Of a stretch of DNA of 51,292 nt, positions 8,074 to 15,178 are shown piece after piece. The stretch is taken from assembly GCA_937901525.1 (NCBI GenBank), contig CALDHX010000071.1, positions 1-51,292 of the forward strand, read 5' to 3'. The DNA is from an uncultured Bacteroidales bacterium. GTDB lineage: Bacteria > Bacteroidota > Bacteroidia > Bacteroidales > P3. The notes under the pieces are model-generated. The model was not told the DNA's origin and did not search any database. It saw nothing but the letters and a program-made list of their open reading frames with translations. A program made the translations under genes and the position numbers. Position 1 is the stretch's first letter, and every line of letters begins with the position of its first letter.

Positions 8074-9261
8074 TCACTCAAACAAGTATTTTAAATCAGA
8101 AGATAAAAACTCTTCCAGCGGAATTCCTCCACTGCCAACTATAAATGTGTGAATAGGATTAAACTTTCCTTTAAATACACTCACTCCCGTATTAGTTATT
8201 CTTCTACCACTTTTAACCTCTATTGCAATACACTGACGATTATATTCTAAAACAAAATCTACCTCTTCGTTTCTTTCTCTCCAATAATAAATCTTATAAT
8301 CTAACTCATCTGCAATATTAAGCAAATGAGCTCCAACGGCACTTTCCACCCATCGTCCCCACATTTTAGGCTCTGTAAACACTTGTGAATAACTCAAACC
8401 ATAAAGAGAAGACAACAAAGCAGTGTTATAAACCAACATTTTAGGCACAGAATTATACTTACGAGCATTATCATTAGCATATTTTTGCAATCCACACAAC
8501 AAATGAGACTCATTAAGAGTAGAAAGGTAATTTGCCAAAGTTGTAATATTACCTGCATCTTGTAATTGACCTAATAACTTTGTCAAAGCAATCTCTTCTC
8601 CTGAGTAAGTGCAACCTAATTCAAATAATTGTTTCATTAACTCCGGTTTATAAACTTGTTTTGTTTTCAAAATATCATGAAAAATTGCAGGAGCAATAAT
8701 ACCATCCTTTATATACTTACGCCAACGAGTTTCATTATTGATAAAATTCACTCCACCAGGATAACCTCCAAAGAAAATATAGTGTTCTAAATCTATTCCA
8801 AAAGCCTCATTCATTTCCTTAAAACTCCAATGAGACATATGAATCAATTCATAACGCCCTGCCAAAGATTCAGTCAGCCCATCTTTAATCAACAAACGTG
8901 AAGAGCCAAGAATAACGACTTTTATATTAACATCGTTAAACGTATCAGCGTCCCACTCTTTTTTTACTGCCTCACTCCAATTATTAACCTTATGAACCTC
9001 ATCAATAACCAATAAATATTCACTTGTTTTCTTTAATTTCATTCTTTGACGAGCAGTTTCCCAAACCTCATTTATCCAAGAAACATTATTTTTTTCTACA
9101 TTATCAGCAGAAATAAAGGTAAAATCAATTGATATTTCTTTCAAAACTTGCTTTACTAATGTAGATTTTCCCACCTGACGAGGCCCTGAAATAACTTGAA
9201 TCTTATTCCTCACTTCCTCAATACGAGATTTCAATTCATCAAATTGTCGCCTTTTATACAT
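8074..9261 (-). CDS. AAA (AAA_14) ATPase with DUF4143 domain
   Basis: A 395-residue ATPase. The Walker A motif GPRQVGKST lies at about 26-34 and the Walker B region LLVIDEVHK at about 83-91. The sensor-like segment VVILGSSRLL follows. The C-terminal half (about 200-390) fits DUF4143 and ends with RNEEVDFVLEY and IAIEVKSG, which resembles a degenerate PD-(D/E)xK fold. Genes of this family are numerous and variably present in Bacteroidota genomes, and their function is mostly unknown. The gene has its own promoter and is bracketed by the R1 direct repeats, so it looks like a cassette added downstream of the ftcD region rather than part of the ruvX operon. Confidence 0.9.
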   Translation of the reverse strand: MYKRRQFDELKSRIEEVRNKIQVISGPRQVGKSTLVKQVLKEISIDFTFISADNVEKNNVSWINEVWETARQRMKLKKTSEYLLVIDEVHKVNNWSEAVKKEWDADTFNDVNIKVVILGSSRLLIKDGLTESLAGRYELIHMSHWSFKEMNEAFGIDLEHYIFFGGYPGGVNFINNETRWRKYIKDGIIAPAIFHDILKTKQVYKPELMKQLFELGCTYSGEEIALTKLLGQLQDAGNITTLANYLSTLNESHLLCGLQKYANDNARKYNSVPKMLVYNTALLSSLYGLSYSQVFTEPKMWGRWVESAVGAHLLNIADELDYKIYYWRERNEEVDFVLEYNRQCIAIEVKSGRRITNTGVSVFKGKFNPIHTFIVGSGGIPLEEFLSSDLKYLFE

Positions 9262-9282
9262 AATTCTTTGATTTTAACATTG

Positions 9283-9314
9283 CAAATATATACAAAATCC
9301 TCAATTCTACCAAA
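9283..9314 (-). promoter_or_regulatory. Promoter of the ATPase gene, embedded in tandem repeats
   Basis: On the minus strand -7 TATATTTG (9283-9290) is preceded after 20 bp by TTTG (9311-9314). The -33 box spans the join of the first two 22-bp tandem repeat units, and each following unit end offers another TTTG-like site. The repeats may act as operator sites or as duplicated promoter elements. Confidence 0.6.
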
Positions 9315-9379
9315 CAAAATCCTCAATTCTACCAAACAAAATCCTCAAATCTTCCTTACAAAATCCTCAATTCTAATAA
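9292..9379. repeat. Four tandem 22-bp repeats upstream of the ATPase gene
   Basis: Units start at 9292, 9314, 9336 and 9358. The first two are identical (ACAAAATCCTCAATTCTACC plus AA), the third has several changes, and the fourth continues into R1. One unit-like copy is also present at 8027 downstream of the gene. There are no spacers, so this is not a CRISPR array. Confidence 0.88.
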
Positions 9380-9397
9380 AAATTTATCGATTCAAAG
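9356..9397. repeat. 42-bp direct repeat R1, copy upstream of the ATPase gene
   Basis: This is the partner of 8025-8066 (40 of 42 positions identical, same orientation). Its first part is the last unit of the 22-bp tandem array, and it lies 27 bp from the start of repeat R2 at 9425. Confidence 0.85.
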
Positions 9398-9424
9398 CAA
9401 GAAATTTTACGAAAATTGACAAAC

Positions 9425-9676
9425 TGAAAAAAAACAAAGAAAAAAATAATTTTTTCAAAGAAAAATTTTGAAAAAGCAAAGACTTTTTGCTCAAAAATCA
9501 AGGGGAAAAATAGGCTAAATTAAAGAAAAATGTGGCGTTTTCAAGAAGTCAAAAAGTTAAGTATTTGATTTTATGATTTTTAACAAAGGCTTATATTTTC
9601 AAAATTTACAATCGGAAATCTTTTGTTTGAAAATATCGCAAGCATTCGGGCTAAACTCTTGGAAAAACTGTTTTAT
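9425..9676. repeat. 252-bp imperfect direct repeat R2, copy A
   Basis: Three blocks match copy B at 13039-13290 in the same order, strand and spacing: 9425-9463 (37/39 identical), 9557-9582 (23/26) and 9627-9662 (34/36). The sequence between the blocks is more diverged. No convincing reading frame runs through it. The two copies bracket the DUF4062-TPR and WD40 genes. The region 9262-9796 otherwise holds only the ATPase promoter, the R1 and 22-bp repeats and a hairpin pair at 9669-9729. Confidence 0.85.
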
Positions 9677-9729
9677 TTTACATCAAAACGCTCGCAAGTC
9701 AAAATAAAACAAAGACTCACGAGCGTTTT
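9669..9729. other. Two interleaved inverted repeats (pseudoknot-like or switch-like)
   Basis: The arm TGTTTTATTTT (9669-9679) pairs with AAAATAAAACA (9701-9711), an 11-bp stem. The arm AAAACGCTCG (9685-9694) pairs with CGAGCGTTTT (9720-9729), a 10-bp stem. The order of arms is 1-2-1'-2', so the two stems either form an H-type pseudoknot or exclude one another. On the plus strand the second stem runs into TTTTTCTT and could terminate transcription. On the minus strand it lies about 67 bp past the stop of the TPR gene. Confidence 0.65.
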
Positions 9730-9796
9730 TCTTAAAATTTAAGAAGTCAAAATACTATTAATCTTTCCCAAACAACCTTGACCAAAATCCTTTCTT

Positions 9797-11584
9797 CTAT
9801 TTCGGCTCTTCGGTCTTATTTTGCGATTCTTCCAACTCTTGTATCGCTTCAGAAATGTTTTCTAAAGTTTGTTGAGTGTAAGGATGCGACTCTCCCAATC
9901 TTTCTTTTCTTATTTCCAATGCTTTATTAAAATAATCCAAGGCTTTGTCGTAGTCTCCCAAATAATCGTAAACAACTCCTATGTTGTTGTAAGAAACTGC
10001 TGTATCTGGGTGATTTTCTCCCAAAACGGCTTTTCTGATTTCCAAGGCTTTGAAACCATATTCCAAGGCTTTGTCGCAGTCTCCTAATTTAGCGTAAACA
10101 TTCCCTATGTTGTTGTAAAACATTGCGGTATCGGGGTGATTTTCTCCCAAAACGGCTTTTATGATTTCCAAGGCTTTGTTTTTGAATTCCAAAGCTTTGT
10201 CGTAGTCTCCTAACTCATCGTAAACAATTCCTATGTTGTTGTAAGAAGATGCGGTATCGGGGTGATTTTCTCCCAAAACGTCTTTGAATATTTCCAAGGC
10301 TTTGTTATGATATTCCAATGCTTTGTCGTAGTCTCCCAAATTATCGTAAACAATTCCTATATTATTGTAAGAAGATGCGGTTGTATCGTCTTGTCCGTTT
10401 GTTTCTTCGCTTAATCGTATGAATCGCAGGTTTACTTCAATCGACTCTTCGTAATAAGCGTATTTAATAAGAAAATGGCCATATTTAAACAGCAGTTCGA
10501 TATATTTTTCCGCAGGGCAGTCGATTTCTTTTGCCGTTTTGTCGGCTTCCCGGTAGGCATTCAAGGCTTCGGACTTTCGTTCTTCTATTGTCTTTTCGGT
10601 GTTTGACAATACGGTTTCGGCTTTCAAAAGCAAGGCATCTATGTCCGCAAGAAGGTTTTTCCTCATTTGCTCACCTGTTTCCTTGTGTTCGATATATTCT
10701 TCACGCCTTTGAGCGACTCCTTGTGTTGCTTCTGAAAGAATGATGTCTGCTTTATTCACTTCTCCTTCGGCGAATGCTTCCATCGCTCTTTTGACTGCTT
10801 CGTTTATCTCTTTGCCTTGCAACTCTATGATGCGGCGTTCGATGTTCAAAATCTGCTTTCGATAATGCTCAAACTCTTCTTGCAATGAGTTTCTCTTGTT
10901 TAGTTTTTCTTGAATGCGGTTTTTGAGTTTTTCGTCTTCGGGTGCGGAGGCTTGTCTGAGGCGTAAATCTTCTATGTCTTCGTTCAAGTCTTTCAAGTCT
11001 CCACGCATGCGGATGAAGTCTTTGTTTTTGGCGAAGAAATCGATGTTGTCGACTCTTCCGACGCTGATTCCTTCATATACAAGTTTATCTCCATCCACAT
11101 CGACCTTGTTTTCAAGAGAGTTTTCGAAGATTTGCAACTGCATGACAAAGTGCAGATTCAGCCCGTCTTTGTTTTTGTATCTCACAAAGAAGTATCCCAT
11201 TTCTTCAAACAGCATTTTCTTAAAATCAGTCAATGTTTTGTCTTCCGTTTCTCCTTCGTTCAAATCCCTGCAATAAACATGCGGCTTCGGCAAACCTTTT
11301 TCGCGATGTTCGTTTCTTGCCAATTCAAACTCTTCGACGGTGAATTTGCCTGCCTTTGTGCGGAATAAAGCAAGGAAAATATCGCTTTGTTTTACATATT
11401 CGTTGTATTCGTCTTGTTTTCTCTTGTCGTTGTATGCCGAATCGAGGTCTTCCCATTCGAAAAGCTTGATTCGGATTCCTCTCTTCTCGTATAAATTATC
11501 CAATCTGCGGATAAAATTTCCGAATGCTTCGCGATCTTGCTCCAATTCTTCGCTCGACGCCAAAAACACCTTGATTTCTTTCAT
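9797..11584 (-). CDS. DUF4062 - coiled coil - TPR protein (putative conflict/signalling protein)
   Basis: A 595-residue protein when started at MKEIKVFLASS. An in-frame ATG ten codons upstream lies inside the promoter and cannot be used. Residues 1-120 fit DUF4062: VFLASSEELEQDREAF, FEWEDLDSA, SDIFLALFRTKAGKFTVEEF. This is a TIR/SEFIR-like fold often joined to NTPase or repeat modules. Residues about 190-340 are charged coiled coil. The C-terminus (from about 400) has four kinesin-light-chain-type TPRs of 42 residues with the core YNNIG-VYD-LGDYDKALE and GENHPDTA, nearly identical to each other in DNA as well. Together these suggest a sensor with an N-terminal effector or adaptor. Codon use is visibly more GC-rich at 10500-11580 than in neighbouring genes, which suggests transfer. 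The WD40 gene lies upstream on the same strand, separated by a terminator. Confidence 0.88.
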   Translation of the reverse strand: MKEIKVFLASSEELEQDREAFGNFIRRLDNLYEKRGIRIKLFEWEDLDSAYNDKRKQDEYNEYVKQSDIFLALFRTKAGKFTVEEFELARNEHREKGLPKPHVYCRDLNEGETEDKTLTDFKKMLFEEMGYFFVRYKNKDGLNLHFVMQLQIFENSLENKVDVDGDKLVYEGISVGRVDNIDFFAKNKDFIRMRGDLKDLNEDIEDLRLRQASAPEDEKLKNRIQEKLNKRNSLQEEFEHYRKQILNIERRIIELQGKEINEAVKRAMEAFAEGEVNKADIILSEATQGVAQRREEYIEHKETGEQMRKNLLADIDALLLKAETVLSNTEKTIEERKSEALNAYREADKTAKEIDCPAEKYIELLFKYGHFLIKYAYYEESIEVNLRFIRLSEETNGQDDTTASSYNNIGIVYDNLGDYDKALEYHNKALEIFKDVLGENHPDTASSYNNIGIVYDELGDYDKALEFKNKALEIIKAVLGENHPDTAMFYNNIGNVYAKLGDCDKALEYGFKALEIRKAVLGENHPDTAVSYNNIGVVYDYLGDYDKALDYFNKALEIRKERLGESHPYTQQTLENISEAIQELEESQNKTEEPK

Positions 11585-11611
11585 AAAACACTTTGTTTTT
11601 CTTTCAGTAAA

Positions 11612-11643
11612 CAAAAGTATTATATTTTTTTAATTCGTACAAA
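11612..11643 (-). promoter_or_regulatory. Promoter of the DUF4062-TPR gene
   Basis: On the minus strand -33 TTTG (11640-11643), a 20-bp spacer and -7 TACTTTTG (11612-11619). It lies 28 bp upstream of the ATG at 11584 and overlaps the codon of the longer open frame at 11614, so the shorter start is the right one. Confidence 0.7.
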
Positions 11644-11682
11644 TATTTTTTAGGTTAAATTTATTAAAACTTAATTGCAAAG

Positions 11683-11723
11683 AAAAACCCCTCCGAGTGT
11701 TGTTTTTTAAACTCTCAAAGGGG
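11683..11723 (-). terminator. Terminator of the WD40 gene
   Basis: On the minus strand CCCCTTTGAGAGTT forms a stem with AACACTCGGAGGGG (small mismatches) followed by TTTTTC. It separates the WD40 gene from the promoter of the DUF4062-TPR gene, so the two genes are transcribed separately. Confidence 0.8.
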
Positions 11724-11778
11724 AAATAATTAAGTCAAAATTAAAAAAATTCTACGGCAAAGTTAAAAAAAATTTTTC

Positions 11779-12822
11779 TTACGAAGGTATTTTACAGAAA
11801 TATTCTCTTAAAGTTTTTATGCAAGTGCCTGTGTTTGCGTCCCATATCTTTATGGTGTTATCCGATGAACCGCTGATTATTTTTGTGCCATCGGGGCTAT
11901 ATGCTACGGAATTCACCCAATTTGCATGTCCTTTTAAGGTTTTGAGACAAGTGCCTGTGTTTGCGTCCCATATCTTTATGGTGTTATCAAATGAACCGCT
12001 GATTATTTTTGTGCCATCGGGGCTATATGCTATGGATTCTATCTTATTTGAATGTCCTTTTAAGGTTTTTATACAAATGCAACTTTCTGCTTGCCATATT
12101 CCAAGAATATCATTGCTTGATGCACTAACAATATATTTTCCATCGGGGCTACATGATAGGGAAACAATAGACAAAAAATGTCCTTCTAAGGTTTTAAGGC
12201 AAGTTGCTGTGTTTGCGTCCCATATCTTTATGGTGTTATCCCATGAGCCACTGATTATGCGACTGCTATCTTGATTATAGACTACGGAACAAATAGAGTT
12301 TGAATGTCCTTCTAAGGTTTTAAGGCAAGTGCCTGTGTTTGCGTCCCATATCTTTATGGTGTTATCCTTTGAGCCACTGATTATGCGACTGCTATCTTGA
12401 TTATAGGCTACGGAAGAAATAGATTCTGAATGTCCTTCTAAGGTTTTGAGGCAAGTGCCTGTGTTTGCGTCCCATATCTTTATGGTTTCATCATACGAAC
12501 CGCTGATTATTCTTTTGCCATCGGGGCTATATGCTACGGAACAAACAATTCCTGTGTGTCCTGTTAGGTTTTTAAGGCATTCCCCTGTGTTTGCGTACCA
12601 TATCTTTATGGTTTGATCATACGAACCGCTGATTATTTTTGTGCCATCGGGGCTATATGCTACGGAAGAGATGATGTAATGTAAAATTCCAAAAACCGGA
12701 ACGTTTCTATGTTTATTTACGTCTATTTTGTTTTCAAAGGCTTTTTCGTATCCTTCTATTTTACTTAATAGGTCGTTAAACTTTATGTCAAAATCGCTTA
12801 ATTCTTCTTTGTTTTTGCCCAT
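11779..12822 (-). CDS. Seven-bladed WD40 repeat protein
   Basis: A 347-residue protein with a short charged N-terminus (about 1-45) and then seven WD40 repeats of about 42 residues, enough for one closed beta-propeller. The typical unit is SVAYSPDGTKIISGS-D-TIKIW and ANTGTCLKTL-GH. Blades 2, 3, 4, 6 and 7 are nearly identical, also in DNA (126-bp period). Blade 5 is divergent, with ILGIWQAESCICIKTL. No signal peptide, enzyme domain or membrane segment is present, so this is a binding scaffold. In bacteria such propellers occur with effector modules of conflict systems, and here the next gene downstream is DUF4062-TPR. Near-identical repeats suggest recent expansion by recombination. Confidence 0.92.
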   Translation of the reverse strand: MGKNKEELSDFDIKFNDLLSKIEGYEKAFENKIDVNKHRNVPVFGILHYIISSVAYSPDGTKIISGSYDQTIKIWYANTGECLKNLTGHTGIVCSVAYSPDGKRIISGSYDETIKIWDANTGTCLKTLEGHSESISSVAYNQDSSRIISGSKDNTIKIWDANTGTCLKTLEGHSNSICSVVYNQDSSRIISGSWDNTIKIWDANTATCLKTLEGHFLSIVSLSCSPDGKYIVSASSNDILGIWQAESCICIKTLKGHSNKIESIAYSPDGTKIISGSFDNTIKIWDANTGTCLKTLKGHANWVNSVAYSPDGTKIISGSSDNTIKIWDANTGTCIKTLREYFCKIPS

Positions 12823-12858
12823 TTTATTATTTGCTTTATTGTTTTTGTTTTTGTTTTA

Positions 12859-12866
12859 CAAAGGTA
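12859..12866 (-). promoter_or_regulatory. -7 element of the WD40 gene
   Basis: TACCTTTG on the minus strand, 36 bp before the ATG at 12822. No good TTTG is found at the expected distance upstream, so this promoter is only half supported. Confidence 0.45.
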
Positions 12867-13038
12867 ATAGTTTTTTAAAAAAGAGATGAAGTGTTTGCAA
12901 TAGAACTTTTTTTTATTTTGTTGAAATTTTATTTTTGCGAGTCTTGATTTTTTTTGAGGAAAATTGACGAAAATTTAGCGAAATTCTTGGTTGTTTTTTG
13001 CTAAATTATGGCTTTGAGATGAAAAGTCATGGAAAAAT

Positions 13039-13290
13039 TGAAAAAAAACAAAGAAAAAAAAGATTTTTTCAAAGAAATATTTTTCTAAAACAAAGAAATA
13101 TTTCGCTGAAATCAAGAAAAAATCACGCTGAAATCAAGAAAAAAATCATGAATTTTAAACTTAAAAATATTAAGTCTTTGATTTTGTGATTTGTAGTTAA
13201 AGGCAAATAAATCGAAAATTTCGGATTACTTTTCACTTGCTTGAAAATATCGCAAGCATTTGGGCTTAACTCTTGGGGAAAGTTTTTTAT
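13039..13290. repeat. 252-bp imperfect direct repeat R2, copy B
   Basis: This is the partner of 9425-9676, with matching blocks at 13039-13077, 13170-13195 and 13241-13276 at a constant offset of 3613-3614 bp. It occupies the gap between the WD40 gene and ftcD. The region 12823-13409 otherwise contains the WD40 -7 element, a short related segment near 12960-12985 (AAATTTAGCGAAATT, like part of R1) and the ftcD -7 element. Confidence 0.85.
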
Positions 13291-13358
13291 TTTTCTTTCT
13301 CTCCTTGAAAGTGCAAACTAATTCTTTGAAATTATTTCTTAGAACAAAGAAATATTCA

Positions 13359-13366
13359 TACCTTTG
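13359..13366 (+). promoter_or_regulatory. -7 element of ftcD
   Basis: TACCTTTG lies 43 bp before the ftcD ATG. A TTTG occurs 30 bp upstream, which is too far for the usual spacing, so only the -7 box is convincing. Confidence 0.5.
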
Positions 13367-13409
13367 CAAAGTTTTAGTAATGTGTAACAAATAAAAAAAT
13401 TTTTAAGAT

Positions 13410-15107
13410 ATGAAACAACTAATTGAATGCGTGCCTAACATTTCGGAAGGTAGAGATATGAATATCATAAACCAAGTTGTAGCCGAAGTTGAAAAGGTTG
13501 AAGGCGTTAAATTGTTAGACGTAGATCCGGGAGCGACTACAAATAGAACTGTAATCACTTTTGTTGGTGAGCCAGAGCAAGTTTGCGAGGCTGCTTTTAT
13601 GCTTGTAAAGAAAGCACAAGAGCTTATTGATATGAGAAATCATCATGGAGATCACCCACGTTTTGGTGCAACTGACGTTTGTCCGCTTATTCCGGTTGCA
13701 AACATCACTATGGACGAGGTTGTTGGCTATGCAAGAAAATTAGGCGAAAGAATAGGAAACGAATTAAGCATTCCTGTTTATTGCTACGAATCAGCTGCGT
13801 TTGAAGATAAGAGAAAAAATCTTGCTTCTTGCAGAAAGGGAGAATATGAAGCACTTGCAACAAGAATTATCACTGATGAATGGAAGCCTTGCTTTGGTCC
13901 AAACGCTTGGAGTGAACAAGTTGCTCGCAGTGGTGCGACAGCAGTTGGTGCAAGAGACTTTTTATTGGCTGTAAACTATAATTTAAATACAACTTCTACA
14001 CGTAGAGCAAACGCAATTGCTTTTGACGTTAGAGAAAAAGGTCGTCCGATGAGAGAAGGTGGCAAACCTAATGGAAAACCTATGAAGGACGAAAGCGGAA
14101 ATCCTATTATGATTCCTGGAACTTTGAAAGGAACAAAGGCTATTGGTTGGTTTATTGAAGAATATGGCATTGCACAAGTTTCAATGAACATTACCGATGC
14201 AAAGGTTGCTCCTTTACACGTTTGTTTTGATGAAGTGAGTGCAAAAGCTGCTGCAAGAGGCGTGAGAGTTACAGGAGTTGAAATCGTAGGTTTAGTTCCT
14301 AAGAAAACTTTGATTGATGCTGGTAAATATTATCTTGCAAAACAACAACGTTCTCTTGGAGTTGATGAAGCAGAATTGATAAAAATCGCTGTAAAATCAA
14401 TGGGTCTTGACGACTTAAAGCCATTTAACCCACAAGAAAAGGTAATTGAATATATGATTGAGGACAAAGGTAGCAAGAAATTAGTGGATATGACTTGCAC
14501 TGCTTTCGCTAATGAAACTGCTTCTGAGAGTCCTGCTCCTGGTGGTGGAAGTATCTCGGCTTATATGGGAGCTTTGGGTGCTGCTTTGGGAACAATGGTT
14601 GCTAATCTTTCTTCTCACAAAGCTGGTTGGGACGAAAGATGGGAAGAATTCTCTGTTGTTGCTGAAAAAGGTCAAGCAATAAAAGATGAATTATTGTTCT
14701 TGGTTGATGAAGACACTCGTTCTTTCAACTTAATTATGGAAGCATTTGGATTACCTAAGAAAACTGATGAAGAAAAAGCTGCAAGAACTGCCGCTATTCA
14801 AGCTGCAACAAAATATGCTATTGAAGTTCCTTATAGAACTCTTTGCAAATCGTTTGATGTGTTTGAGGTTTGTCAAAAAATGGTTGAAATTGGAAATCCT
14901 AATTCAGTAACTGACGCTGCGGTAGGTATTCTTTGTGCAAGAGCAGCCTGCATTGGAGCGTTTATGAATATGCAAATCAACTGTGCAAGCCTTAACGACA
15001 AAGAATTTGTTAAAGACATAATCGCAAAAGGTCAAGCAATAGTTGATAAAGCCGAAGCAATAGAAAAAGAATTCACTGCAAGAGTTTTAAAACAAATTTC
15101 TGAATAA
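13410..15107 (+). CDS. ftcD: Bifunctional glutamate formimidoyltransferase / formimidoyl-THF cyclodeaminase
   Basis: A 565-residue two-domain enzyme of histidine breakdown. It moves the formimino group from formimino-glutamate to tetrahydrofolate and then deaminates it to methenyl-THF. Residues 1-330 are the transferase, starting MKQLIECVPNISEGRD, with HHGDHPRFGATDVCPLIP and the substrate-loop region VNYNLNTTS. Residues about 350-560 are the FTCD_C cyclodeaminase, with ESPAPGGGSISAYMGALGAAL. This fused form is common in Bacteroidota. No other hut gene is next to it. It has its own promoter and is followed by a strong terminator, so it is monocistronic. Its codon use is richer than in the island to its left. 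Confidence 0.97.
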   Translation: MKQLIECVPNISEGRDMNIINQVVAEVEKVEGVKLLDVDPGATTNRTVITFVGEPEQVCEAAFMLVKKAQELIDMRNHHGDHPRFGATDVCPLIPVANITMDEVVGYARKLGERIGNELSIPVYCYESAAFEDKRKNLASCRKGEYEALATRIITDEWKPCFGPNAWSEQVARSGATAVGARDFLLAVNYNLNTTSTRRANAIAFDVREKGRPMREGGKPNGKPMKDESGNPIMIPGTLKGTKAIGWFIEEYGIAQVSMNITDAKVAPLHVCFDEVSAKAAARGVRVTGVEIVGLVPKKTLIDAGKYYLAKQQRSLGVDEAELIKIAVKSMGLDDLKPFNPQEKVIEYMIEDKGSKKLVDMTCTAFANETASESPAPGGGSISAYMGALGAALGTMVANLSSHKAGWDERWEEFSVVAEKGQAIKDELLFLVDEDTRSFNLIMEAFGLPKKTDEEKAARTAAIQAATKYAIEVPYRTLCKSFDVFEVCQKMVEIGNPNSVTDAAVGILCARAACIGAFMNMQINCASLNDKEFVKDIIAKGQAIVDKAEAIEKEFTARVLKQISE

Positions 15108-15134
15108 GAGTTTTAAATGTTTTTTTTCATAATT

Positions 15135-15159
15135 GGAGGGCTTTTGCCCTCCTTTTTTT
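15135..15159 (+). terminator. Terminator of ftcD
   Basis: GGAGGGC, loop TTTT, GCCCTCC and then seven T. A textbook intrinsic terminator 27 bp after the ftcD stop. Confidence 0.95.
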
Positions 15160-15178
15160 AAACTTAGTTTTTTCTTTT

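Noticed and set aside
8074..9261. Toxin-antitoxin or prophage reading of the ATPase region
   Set aside because: There is only one gene, with no partner-sized frame, integrase or phage gene.
9292..9379. Tandem repeats considered as a CRISPR array
   Set aside because: The 22-bp units adjoin with no spacers and no cas genes are present.
9196..9471. 91-codon plus-strand frame over the ATPase promoter
   Set aside because: It starts with TTG inside the opposite gene and consists mostly of the tandem repeats and A-rich spacer, with no ribosome site and low-complexity Lys/Asn content.
11584..11614. Longer start for the DUF4062-TPR protein
   Set aside because: The ATG at 11614 lies in the -7 promoter box, and DUF4062 similarity begins at the Met at 11584.
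12998..13189. 63-codon plus-strand frame between the WD40 gene and ftcD
   Set aside because: It is Lys/Asn/Phe-rich low-complexity translation of repeat R2 copy B; the other R2 copy does not keep the frame.
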